Below, one piece after another: positions 8,152-16,265 of a stretch of 64,000 nucleotides of DNA (position 1 is its first letter; each line of letters opens with the position of its first letter). The notes under the pieces were generated by a model, which did not search any database, was not told where the DNA came from, and saw nothing but the letters and a program-made list of their open reading frames with translations. Both the position numbers and the translations under genes were made by a program. Source of the DNA: Halomonas litopenaei (GTDB taxonomy: Bacteria; Pseudomonadota; Gammaproteobacteria; Pseudomonadales; Halomonadaceae); assembly GCF_003045775.1 (NCBI RefSeq), contig NZ_PXNS01000006.1, positions 356,425 through 420,424 of the forward strand, in the 5' to 3' direction.

Positions 8152-11100
8152 ATGAGCAGTAACGATGAGATGGTCAGCCCGATCACGGGAAGAACCGCCC
8201 AGATGTTGGTGGTGCCACAGGATGCCGATCTTCTGGTTTGGCAGGCGGAAGAGGGCACCATCATCGACGTTGGCGGTAGACCCTCCGGCGCTGTCACCGA
8301 AGTGGTGTCGGGTAGCAACGCCAGGCCCGGTGCTGTCGACAATGCCTATGTGGATCTTGGCAGGGATCCCGGTGATGGTGTCCAGTATGACATCAGTGTC
8401 GATACGGCAGGCAGCTACCAATTGACCCTGCGCTATGCCAACGGCAGCAACAGTGATCGTCCGTTGGCGCTTCAGGTGAATGGCGGCGTCACGACGTCGG
8501 TGAGCTTTCCTGGAACCGGTGGCTGGAGCAGCTGGCAGGAGGTGACGGTCGAACTTGAGCTTGAGCCGGGTTCGCATCAGCTGTTTTTGTCGATCCCCAC
8601 GGCGGAACAGGGTGGCGTGGGCCAGGGACCCAACCTGGATCAGCTGACACTGGTAAAGGTGGAAGACGAACCAGATCCCGACCCTGACCCAGATCCTGAT
8701 CCTGATCCTGATCCCGATCCCGATCCCGATCCCGATCCTGATCCTGATCCCGATCCGGAGCCGGAAACAGGCATCATGTCGTTCGAGGCGGAAACCTTTA
8801 CCATCGACGATCAGGAGTCGGATCCAGGCAGCCCGGCCGATACGACGGCGCGTCTGGAAGCCGATGGCGTGGATTCGCTCAGGCCTGGCTACAGTGGCGA
8901 GGGTTACCTTGACCTGGGCAACGATGTCGGCGATGCCGGGGTATTCGAAGTCACCGTGGAGGAAGGCGGCAATTTCCGACTGGACGCCCGCTACGCCAAT
9001 GGAGGCAACGCTGATCGCCCCATGGCGCTCTACATTGATGGCGTCAGGGTAGGCGAGTTCGAGTTTGCTTCCACCGGGGCTGGTGATGATGGTTGGCAAC
9101 GCTGGCGGGAAGAGTCGCTTGAACTCAAGCTCGAAGCCGGGACCCATTCTGTTCGCCTTGAGAATCTCACGTCAGGGGGGGCCAACCTTGACCTGGTCAA
9201 GCTGTCTCCGCTCGTCGTCGAGCCCGGCGAGCGTCCGACACTGAAGATCAACTTCCAGCCACAGGGGGCCGACGTTCCCGAGGGCTATGTCGCGGACACC
9301 GGCCAGGCCTTTGGAACACAGATGCTGGAAGTGGACGGCAAGACCTACCGCTACGGCTGGATCACCGAGCAAAGCATTGCCGACGGAACTGAGAACGGCA
9401 CCGATCCATTGTCGCTGGCGAGTCAGGGTGCTTTTACCCTGGTGGATCGCTCCGAGCGCTTCGTCGGCCTGGACCCGCGCCAGGCGACCTTTGCCCAGAT
9501 GACCAGCGAGCGCGACGGCTTCGTCGATGCAGGCTGGGAAATTGAGCTGGAGCCCGGTTTCTACGAGGTGACCATGTCGGTGGGCGACGCTTCCGGCAAC
9601 TTCGACGCCTTCTACGGGGTCAATGCGGAGGGTGTTGCCTTCACCGATGCCTTTGCCCCAGGGCGTCCAGACGACTTTTCCATCGATGCGACGCCGACCA
9701 ATGACACCGAGGGCCTGCGTTCGGATCTGGTCACTCGGGTGGTTGAGGTGACCGATGGTCGTCTGACGCTGGATGCGCTCGACGTCGACAGCAAGAACGT
9801 CAAGCTGCAGTATCTGGAGATCCGACCGCTGCCGGACCTGACTCCGGAAGATGACCAGCCAGCGAGCCTCGACTATGCGCACTTTACCGATGCCCGGGCC
9901 ATCGCCGGTGTTGCTACCAATACCGTTGTCGTGGATCTGGACAGGGAAGACGGTAGCCTGCCCACCGGAGTCGATCCCACCTCCGATATCTTCGTCGGCG
10001 TTCAGGTGGTCGAGGGCCGAGGAGGCGCACTCCTGAAGAGCCTGAGCGATGGTTCGGTACGGTTGTTCGAGACCGTCACCGGCATCGAGGTGGCGTTTGA
10101 TATCAACACCACCGGCGGTTTCGATTCACTGACCCTTTCCCCCAAGGAAACGCTGAAGCCTTTCACCAGCTATAGCCTGGTGATCGATGGCTTTCAGGAT
10201 CGTGGCGACAACAGCGACAGCAGTTTGCCGACCCGGGAATTCCTGAAGTACACCAATACCTTCGTTACCGGGCCGGAACCGGATATCCTGCCCAGTGATG
10301 TGGCCTTCGAGGGAACGGTGGAGTTGAACGGTTCCGTCGACGGAGCCTTCGGTTTTACCTCCCTCGAGGTCAGCGCCGGGGGTGATGCGCTGTACGTGGT
10401 CAGCATGGGCGGCCAGATCGTGCGCTACGCGCTGGACCCTGAGGACGGCTCGCTGGGCCCCGGGGAGGCCCTGTCGCTGGCCCTGGATCCCTTCATGGAG
10501 CCCGACGCCGACGCCTTCAACAATCGGCGGGGTATCATCGGCATCGCGGTGGACCCGACCGATCCAAAGGTGTTGTGGGTGACCGACAACTATCCGATCC
10601 CGCTGTCCGGACGCGACACCTCGACCCCCGACTTCAGCGGGCGCTTGTTGAAGATTACCCTGGACGAGGGAGACGACTTCAGCGGTAGTGCCGAAGTCTA
10701 CCTGACCGGACTTCCCCGTTCGGTGGCGGACCACGTCACCAACAGCATCGAGTTTCGGGAAAATCCGGCGTTTGATGCAGAGGCGTCGCCCACTGAACCC
10801 TCGCATCTGCTTTACCTGACCCAGGGGTCCAATACCGCCATGGGGGACGGCGACAGTGCCTGGGGCAATAGGCCCGAACGTCTGCTGTCTGCGGCGGTGT
10901 TGGAGGTGGATCCGACGCGCTCGCCGCCCGCTGGTGGCTTCGATGTCACCACCGAGCCCCTGCCGGAAGACCAGACACGCTTCCTCGACGTCGACAATGA
11001 CCTGAAAAATGCCCCCATTCCCATGGAGGGAGGGCGCTTTCTGGCGTTTGACGACAAGGGTGTCGCCAGCGTCCAGGACGCTGATGGCCTCGTGCTGGAG

Positions 11101-14100
11101 AGCTTCTACGATCCCTTCGTCGATGATGCCGTGGTCAAGATCTTCGCCACCGGGGTCCGCAACGCCTACGATCTGGTCTGGCACTCCAATGGCTACTTGT
11201 ACACGCCGACCAATGGCTCGGCGGCGGGCGGTGCCGTGCCGGATGACCCCTCGACGCTGATCGACGAATCGGCGACCAACGTGGTCAAGCAGGATGACTA
11301 TCTGTTCAGGGTCGAGCAGGGGGGGTACTACGGCCACCCGAATCCTCTGCAGGACGAGTACATCCTTAACGGCGGTAACCCCACCCGGCTGGAGGACATC
11401 AACGAGGTCACGTCCTACGATCCAGGCATCGAGCCCGACCCCAACTATCGCATCGACGATGCCTACTCGCTGGGGGAGAACCGCTCTGCCAACGGCGCGA
11501 CCGAATACGTCGGTGATACCTTCGGCAATGCCTTCAAGGGCAGTCTGCTGATCACCGAGTATTCCGGAGGAGACGACATTCGCTGGATCACGGTGAATGC
11601 CGAAGGCAAGGTCATCGGTGACGACGTTCTTCGGAATGCCGCCGGCAAGGTCATCACCTATACCGATCCTCTGGATATCATCGAGAACCCCGCCACAGGG
11701 CGCCTGTATCTGGTCACCCTGAACCGCCGGACCGGCGAGAGTCAGCTGGTCCGCCTGGATCCCGTCGAACCCATGTCGTCCGGAGGGGCTGGCACTGACT
11801 CGATGAGGATACTGGCAACCATCCAGGCCGAGGACAACACCCCTGACGACGGCACCAGCGCCACCATCAGCGAGGGCGGCGCTGCCGAGATCATCATCCG
11901 TGAAGGGATCGCCAGTGAGGTGCCGGGGCTACAGCCGGGCAGCTTTGGAAATGACGGCAATCTGGATGACAACGACGGGGTCGGTGGCGGTTACGCTGAT
12001 TTCGGCAGGAACTCGGACGATGCCATCACCTTTGGCTTCACCCTGGAAGCCGGTGATGGTGGTGACACCGTACTGCGGGTGCGCTATGCCAATGGTGGCT
12101 TTTCGGATCGACCTCTCGAGGTCTTCGTCAATGGCCTGAGTGTGGGTATCGCCGACTTTCCACCGGCACCGGACAGCCTCGAGGGTTCCGACCGCTGGCG
12201 TTTCTGGATGACCCAGGATATCGAGGTGAACCTGACGCCGGGCGATGTCGAGGTGCGTTTGCAGTCGGTGTCCCGGGCTGGGCCTAACGTGGATCAGCTG
12301 GAAGTGGTGCACGAGCCTTCGCCCGGTTTCGGCATCTACGAGGCCGAGGATGCACTGCTCAACGGTCCTCGAGTGATCGAAGTGGGTGACGTGCGCGACG
12401 TCTCGGAGAACGCCTACGCCGACTTCAGGGGCACGCAAGACCAGACCATCACCTGGTCGATTCGTGTCGAAGAAGCGGGAACCTATGAAATCGGTTTCCG
12501 CTACAACCTTTCTCAGACCAAGGCGGATCGACCGCTGTCTTTCAGTATCAACGGTGTCGCCCAGGATGAACTCGACTTCGCAGGGCTGAGTGAGAATAAC
12601 GCTGACTGGATCTATCATAACGTGCTGGTCAGCCTGAAGGCGGGGATCAATACCCTGGTAGTGACCGCGCCGGCGGCGGTTGGGCCGGACATGGACCTGT
12701 TGTGGGTGCCCGACCAGTCGTTGGAAGCGATTCGGGCCGCCGTTCTCGGGCCAGCCGACGCCACCGATGGCGTGCGCATCGAGCTTGAGGATGGCATCTC
12801 GGCGCTCAGCGTCGACCCGCGAAGCGCTGACTTCTTCTTCGAGGTCGATACTCGAGGCCTCTACCGGCTCGATCTGGCGGCGAATGCCGGTGTGCTGCGT
12901 GGCGAGGATCTGGCCCTCAGTCTCAATGGCAAGCCGTTGACCGTGATGTCCTTTCCCGGAGCAGGAACGGCGGGTGAAGAGTCCTACTACGTCGAGCTGG
13001 AGCCCGGGATCGAGTACCGCCTGCACATGGTGTCCGATGATCTGTGCAGTCAGCGCATCGACTACCTGGATGTGACGCCAGTCGCCGTCACTGCCGAGGC
13101 CGTGGCCCACCTGGAGAGTGGTGACGTCAACTACTTCAGTGATCGCCTGTTGTTCAACTATCTCGATGAAAACGACTTTGGTGGCCCGGATCGGGACTTC
13201 AAGGAAAGTGCTACCGCCGTCATTTCCAATGATGGCAGCGACCCGCTGACCATTCTTGATGTCTCGCTGGATGGCCCCTTCGTGCTTGCTGACGCGGCGG
13301 CCCTTGAAGGGGTGACACTGGCACCGGGGGAATCGCTCGAGATCGATGTATTGTTCGATCGCGCGAATTATCGTCCGCCCGCCAGCAACGCCGATGACGG
13401 CAGCTTCTTCGGGAGTCTGAGGCTGGTGACCAACGACGCCGATGCCCCGGTCCAGGAGTTGACGCTTGCCGGGTTCTGGCAGGCTCAGGATGAGGGCGGC
13501 TGGGAACCGACCGTCGACGAGGTCTGGAATGTGGCCGGATTCGGCAACCGGATCGGCGGTATTCCGACGGACGGTGGCGCCAGAGGCTCGGCCTTCGATG
13601 ACTACGGTTTCTATCGCGCCGTCAGCGAGGAGGAAGTGCTGTCGCGCTACTGGACCCTGGCCGACGGGGTCGATGAAGCCAAGGTGAGTCAGATAGTCGC
13701 ACTGCATGGGGCGGGTGTGGCTGCCTTTGGACTCCACGCCTTCAAGAATACCTCCCAGGATATCAAGTTGATCCGCCACGATGCGGACCAGAACCAGTCC
13801 TTTCTGCCGCTGACCTATCTTGATCGTCAGGAACCGGCAGCCACCTTCACCCGAGACGATATTCCTGACAATTGGGGAGGCAACGATCTGTTCGGCCTCG
13901 AGGTGGCCACCCTGTCCTCCGATCCCTCGTTGAATCCTCCCGGCAAGGGCAAGCCACCGGCGGATTCGCCGGATCTGGAGCGTGGCTACTACGTTCGCGT
14001 GTTCAAGGCGCTGGACGATGAAGGTAACGAGATTCCTGATACCTATCTGGTGCTTCAGGACTATTCCGGATCCAACCTCGACTACAACGACAACATGTTC

Positions 14101-14289
14101 GTTATCGAGGGTATCAAGCCGATGTACGAAGGCAACGGTGTCCCGCCGGAGGAAACCGACCAGGTGGTGCCATCGTCGCGCTTCACCGTGGCCGCCGAGC
14201 AGGGTGAGTCTGCGCAGGAAGTGCCCGATGTGGTCGATCCGCTGGATCTGCAGGGCCTGCCCCAGCAGCAACCCGACGAACTGTTCTGA
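8152..14289 (+). CDS. Giant CBM / malectin / sugar-dehydrogenase-like beta-propeller protein, probable type I secretion substrate
   Basis: 2045 residues, no signal peptide. Order read from sequence: CBM6/35-like module (about 20-165), an Asp-Pro repeat linker (about 173-205), second CBM (about 207-355), malectin-like domain starting LKINFQPQGADVPEGY (about 362-560), an Ig-like segment (about 570-710), a six-bladed propeller like PQQ/sorbosone-type glucose dehydrogenases (about 715-1205, with blades such as GVRNAYDLVWHSNGYLYTPT), three further CBM-like modules (about 1220-1640), a choice-of-anchor-D segment (about 1665-1780), and the conserved terminal block with a DYNDNMFVIEG motif, ending PDELF. 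The acidic-hydrophobic C-terminus fits type I secretion signals. It faces the divergent exporter operon. Whether the propeller is an active dehydrogenase cannot be judged here. Confidence 0.85.
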   Translation: MSSNDEMVSPITGRTAQMLVVPQDADLLVWQAEEGTIIDVGGRPSGAVTEVVSGSNARPGAVDNAYVDLGRDPGDGVQYDISVDTAGSYQLTLRYANGSNSDRPLALQVNGGVTTSVSFPGTGGWSSWQEVTVELELEPGSHQLFLSIPTAEQGGVGQGPNLDQLTLVKVEDEPDPDPDPDPDPDPDPDPDPDPDPDPDPDPEPETGIMSFEAETFTIDDQESDPGSPADTTARLEADGVDSLRPGYSGEGYLDLGNDVGDAGVFEVTVEEGGNFRLDARYANGGNADRPMALYIDGVRVGEFEFASTGAGDDGWQRWREESLELKLEAGTHSVRLENLTSGGANLDLVKLSPLVVEPGERPTLKINFQPQGADVPEGYVADTGQAFGTQMLEVDGKTYRYGWITEQSIADGTENGTDPLSLASQGAFTLVDRSERFVGLDPRQATFAQMTSERDGFVDAGWEIELEPGFYEVTMSVGDASGNFDAFYGVNAEGVAFTDAFAPGRPDDFSIDATPTNDTEGLRSDLVTRVVEVTDGRLTLDALDVDSKNVKLQYLEIRPLPDLTPEDDQPASLDYAHFTDARAIAGVATNTVVVDLDREDGSLPTGVDPTSDIFVGVQVVEGRGGALLKSLSDGSVRLFETVTGIEVAFDINTTGGFDSLTLSPKETLKPFTSYSLVIDGFQDRGDNSDSSLPTREFLKYTNTFVTGPEPDILPSDVAFEGTVELNGSVDGAFGFTSLEVSAGGDALYVVSMGGQIVRYALDPEDGSLGPGEALSLALDPFMEPDADAFNNRRGIIGIAVDPTDPKVLWVTDNYPIPLSGRDTSTPDFSGRLLKITLDEGDDFSGSAEVYLTGLPRSVADHVTNSIEFRENPAFDAEASPTEPSHLLYLTQGSNTAMGDGDSAWGNRPERLLSAAVLEVDPTRSPPAGGFDVTTEPLPEDQTRFLDVDNDLKNAPIPMEGGRFLAFDDKGVASVQDADGLVLESFYDPFVDDAVVKIFATGVRNAYDLVWHSNGYLYTPTNGSAAGGAVPDDPSTLIDESATNVVKQDDYLFRVEQGGYYGHPNPLQDEYILNGGNPTRLEDINEVTSYDPGIEPDPNYRIDDAYSLGENRSANGATEYVGDTFGNAFKGSLLITEYSGGDDIRWITVNAEGKVIGDDVLRNAAGKVITYTDPLDIIENPATGRLYLVTLNRRTGESQLVRLDPVEPMSSGGAGTDSMRILATIQAEDNTPDDGTSATISEGGAAEIIIREGIASEVPGLQPGSFGNDGNLDDNDGVGGGYADFGRNSDDAITFGFTLEAGDGGDTVLRVRYANGGFSDRPLEVFVNGLSVGIADFPPAPDSLEGSDRWRFWMTQDIEVNLTPGDVEVRLQSVSRAGPNVDQLEVVHEPSPGFGIYEAEDALLNGPRVIEVGDVRDVSENAYADFRGTQDQTITWSIRVEEAGTYEIGFRYNLSQTKADRPLSFSINGVAQDELDFAGLSENNADWIYHNVLVSLKAGINTLVVTAPAAVGPDMDLLWVPDQSLEAIRAAVLGPADATDGVRIELEDGISALSVDPRSADFFFEVDTRGLYRLDLAANAGVLRGEDLALSLNGKPLTVMSFPGAGTAGEESYYVELEPGIEYRLHMVSDDLCSQRIDYLDVTPVAVTAEAVAHLESGDVNYFSDRLLFNYLDENDFGGPDRDFKESATAVISNDGSDPLTILDVSLDGPFVLADAAALEGVTLAPGESLEIDVLFDRANYRPPASNADDGSFFGSLRLVTNDADAPVQELTLAGFWQAQDEGGWEPTVDEVWNVAGFGNRIGGIPTDGGARGSAFDDYGFYRAVSEEEVLSRYWTLADGVDEAKVSQIVALHGAGVAAFGLHAFKNTSQDIKLIRHDADQNQSFLPLTYLDRQEPAATFTRDDIPDNWGGNDLFGLEVATLSSDPSLNPPGKGKPPADSPDLERGYYVRVFKALDDEGNEIPDTYLVLQDYSGSNLDYNDNMFVIEGIKPMYEGNGVPPEETDQVVPSSRFTVAAEQGESAQEVPDVVDPLDLQGLPQQQPDELF
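8671..8763 (+). repeat. Asp-Pro (PD)n coding microsatellite
   Basis: About fifteen consecutive Asp-Pro dipeptides encoded by GAYCCN hexamers link the first two CBM modules. The hexamers vary at third positions (GATCCC, GATCCT, GACCCT), which limits slippage but still leaves a repetitive tract. Such extended (PD)n stretches act as stiff spacers in other secreted proteins. Confidence 0.9.
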
Positions 14290-14314
14290 CAGGCTTGCCA
14301 CTGTCAACCGTGTG

Positions 14315-14342
14315 AATGCCGCTCCCCCGGAGCGGCATTTTT
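14315..14342 (+). terminator. Intrinsic terminator of the 2045-residue gene
   Basis: AATGCCGCTCC (14315-14325) pairs with GGAGCGGCATT (14329-14339) around CCC, followed by further Ts. It lies 26 bp after the stop codon. Confidence 0.92.
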
Positions 14343-14469
14343 CTGGGCGCCGGATCCAGAGAGTAGTTGTCGCTGTTGGCAGACACCGGGTGTTGCAGGG
14401 CGTCGACAGCGGCGAAAAGGCGACCTTTGCGTTAGGCTGGTGTCAATTTGAACGGAAGGAGTCATGCAT

Positions 14470-14652
14470 ATGCGAACCGCTGGATGGATTGTTTTCCTGG
14501 TGATGGCCGTGTTGATGGTGGGCTGCAGCTATGACCCCGCACGGGTCTCGTCGGAGCCACTGATCATCATCGATGACGATCATCGCGACCATCGAGATCA
14601 TGACGGTGGCGACTTCTGTCCGCCGGGACAGGCCAAGAAGGGTCGTTGCTGA
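14470..14652 (+). CDS. Small His/Asp-containing lipoprotein (copy 1)
   Basis: 60 residues. It has a signal peptide with lipobox MVGC, so the mature protein starts at Cys about residue 19, followed by SYDPARVSSEPLIIIDDDHR and the C-terminal block DFCPPGQAKKGRC. The ATG at 14470 is preferred over the one at 14464 because GGAAGGAG (14453-14460) is then properly spaced. Function unknown. The copy at 14672 shares both ends and differs by the length of the His/Asp middle. The PPGQAKKGRC ending is common in small envelope proteins of proteobacteria; I would not assign a role beyond possible metal binding. Confidence 0.75.
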   Translation: MRTAGWIVFLVMAVLMVGCSYDPARVSSEPLIIIDDDHRDHRDHDGGDFCPPGQAKKGRC

Positions 14653-14671
14653 AGGTGGCCGGGAAGTGCGC

Positions 14672-14965
14672 ATGAAGACAGTGAGTACAGCCGTACTTTT
14701 GCTCGTGCTGATGGGTCTTGCGGGATGCAGTTACGATCCCGCACGGATCAGTGCAGAGCCCTTGATCGTCGTCGACGACCATCGTGACCGCGACTACCAC
14801 CGTGACCGCGATTACCACCGTGATGACGACTGGCATGATCGCGATTGGGACCATGACCGCCATCGCCACGATGATCACGATCATGACCATGATCGCTATT
14901 ACGACGACCACGATCGGCGTGGCGACTTCTGCCCGCCGGGACAGGCCAAGAAGGGTCGCTGTTGA
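14672..14965 (+). CDS. Small His/Asp-rich lipoprotein (copy 2)
   Basis: 97 residues. Signal peptide with lipobox LAGC, then SYDPARISAEPLIVVDDHR, then about 50 residues almost entirely His, Asp, Arg and Tyr (motifs DYHRDRDYHRDDDW, HDHDHDHDRYYDDHD), then GDFCPPGQAKKGRC. It follows copy 1 by 19 bp, so the two are probably co-transcribed tandem duplicates. The middle segment resembles metal-binding (Zn, Ni, Cu) low-complexity regions. The start is the ATG at 14672; an earlier in-frame codon at 14573 lies inside copy 1 and would hide the signal peptide. Confidence 0.78.
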   Translation: MKTVSTAVLLLVLMGLAGCSYDPARISAEPLIVVDDHRDRDYHRDRDYHRDDDWHDRDWDHDRHRHDDHDHDHDRYYDDHDRRGDFCPPGQAKKGRC

Positions 14966-15086
14966 GAAGACGCCGAGTCTGACAACGGCCGCCATGCCCC
15001 CGCCACAAGGATGCCCAGGCGACAAGCGTTGAGGTCGCGTGAAGCCGGGCGTTCGCCCCGGCTTGTCAGGCTGTTCGGTGAGCGGC

Positions 15087-15884
15087 ATGGTAGAGGTATC
15101 TTCTTCAGGCGAGGCGATCGTGAGCCGGATCGATCTCAGGACCAAGACCCTGGCCAACGAGCACGTCTCCCACGTGCACGGCTACCACCAGTTGATTCTG
15201 CCCACCTGCGGCAGTACCGAACTATCCCTTGAGGGGCGGGAGCAACGGGTCACCGCCGAGCGTGGTTGCCTGATTCCAGGCAACTGCCATCACGACTACC
15301 TGGGAGACGGCAACAATCGTACCTTCGTGCTCGACGTGCCGGTGGTCTTCGGGCTGCCGGACGTCGACGTGGCCCGACTGTTCGAGCGACCGCGTTTCTT
15401 TGCGGTGCCCCCCGAATTGCAGCGACTTGCCGACAGCCTGATGCGGCAACTGGATCAATTCCCCACCCTGGGCAACGATATCGCAGCGCTTCTGTTACGC
15501 GCGCTCTATCTCCATCTGGAGGCTTCCAGCGAAACCTGTGCCCCAACACGATCGACGGGCGTCAGCGGTCGGCTCGATCTGCGTCTGCTGGACGACTGGA
15601 TCGATAGGCACCTGGCCAGCGACATTCGCGTGGATGACCTGGCGTCCTTGTGCGCGCTTAGCCCCGGTCACTTCCACGCCAGCTTTCGCCAGGCCACCGG
15701 GATGACGCCGCAGGCCTATGTTCGCCGACGCCGGTTGAGCCACGCCCAGGCGCTGATCCGTCACAGTGAGTTGCCGCTGGGGCAGATTGGGGCGCTGGTG
15801 GGCTTTCGTGACCAGGGCAGTTTTTCCCGAGCCTATCGCAGGGTTCATGGGGTGGCGCCCTCCCGGGAGCGCACAGATCCATAG
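15087..15884 (+). CDS. AraC-family transcriptional regulator
   Basis: About 265 residues from the ATG at 15087; in-frame GTGs at 15039 and 15120 are alternatives, and 15120 has a decent upstream AGGCGAG. The N-terminal half is a cupin-like sensing domain (HVHGYHQLILPTCGS, then CLIPGNCHHDY). The C-terminal 100 residues hold two helix-turn-helix motifs (RVDDLASLCALSPGHFHASF and LGQIGALVGFRDQGSFSRAY), the AraC signature. It lies directly upstream of the TRAP/HDAC/aminotransferase operon on the same strand, and regulation of that operon is a reasonable inference. Its TAG stop overlaps the end of a MITE-like repeat. Confidence 0.88.
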   Translation: MVEVSSSGEAIVSRIDLRTKTLANEHVSHVHGYHQLILPTCGSTELSLEGREQRVTAERGCLIPGNCHHDYLGDGNNRTFVLDVPVVFGLPDVDVARLFERPRFFAVPPELQRLADSLMRQLDQFPTLGNDIAALLLRALYLHLEASSETCAPTRSTGVSGRLDLRLLDDWIDRHLASDIRVDDLASLCALSPGHFHASFRQATGMTPQAYVRRRRLSHAQALIRHSELPLGQIGALVGFRDQGSFSRAYRRVHGVAPSRERTDP

Positions 15885-16024
15885 GCTTTGATGAAAAGTG
15901 CCTGCGCTCGGTAATACGGCGTTAAAAACCGGATCAAGGTGCTCATTTACACCTTGTAAACTGCGCTCTCTCACCGATTTTTGCCTTGTCTAACCATCGC
16001 TCGCCGACTTTTCAAACAATGCCT
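15883..16024 (-). repeat. MITE-like dispersed repeat, copy A
   Basis: 142 bp, inverted relative to copies B (30801-30959) and C (34458-34600). The end AGGCTTTGATGAAAAGTG overlaps the stop codon of the AraC gene. Internal strings shared with the other copies include CGCTCGGTAATACGGCGTTAAAAA, CTCATTTACACC and CACCGATTTTTGCCTTGTCTAACC. The other end reads GACTTTTCAAACAATGCCT. It encodes nothing plausible. Confidence 0.9.
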
Positions 16025-16265
16025 GGACAGCGATTCAGCTAGCCTCTCTCGGCTCTCGCGCTCAGCCACCTGCCACTTTTCTCCTCTCGTCGCGGTGACG
16101 TTGTGGCCGACGACACGGTTTGCCTGAGTCCCGGGCAAGGTTTTCGTAGTCTCGGGCAAGTTGACGATGGGTTTCGCGCATAGCCTGAAAAGGAGTCACT
16201 CGGCGCCGGCCTCGATTCGGCGCCATCAACAATGACAACAACCATGACAACAACCGGAGTTACTG
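16025..16265 (+). promoter_or_regulatory. Leader region of the TRAP/HDAC operon
   Basis: 241 bp between repeat A and dctP. It holds the hairpin-capable GGCGCCGGCCTCGATTCGGCGCC (16202-16224), the direct repeat ATGACAACAACC (about 16232 and 16244) and a GGAG ribosome site before the ATG at 16266. I cannot place -35/-10 boxes. The direct repeats could serve the AraC-type regulator, but that is a guess. Confidence 0.4.

Noticed and set aside
11929..14307. 792-codon frame on the minus strand
   Set aside because: Antisense shadow of the 2045-residue protein; no ribosome site, no motifs, and it crosses the terminator.
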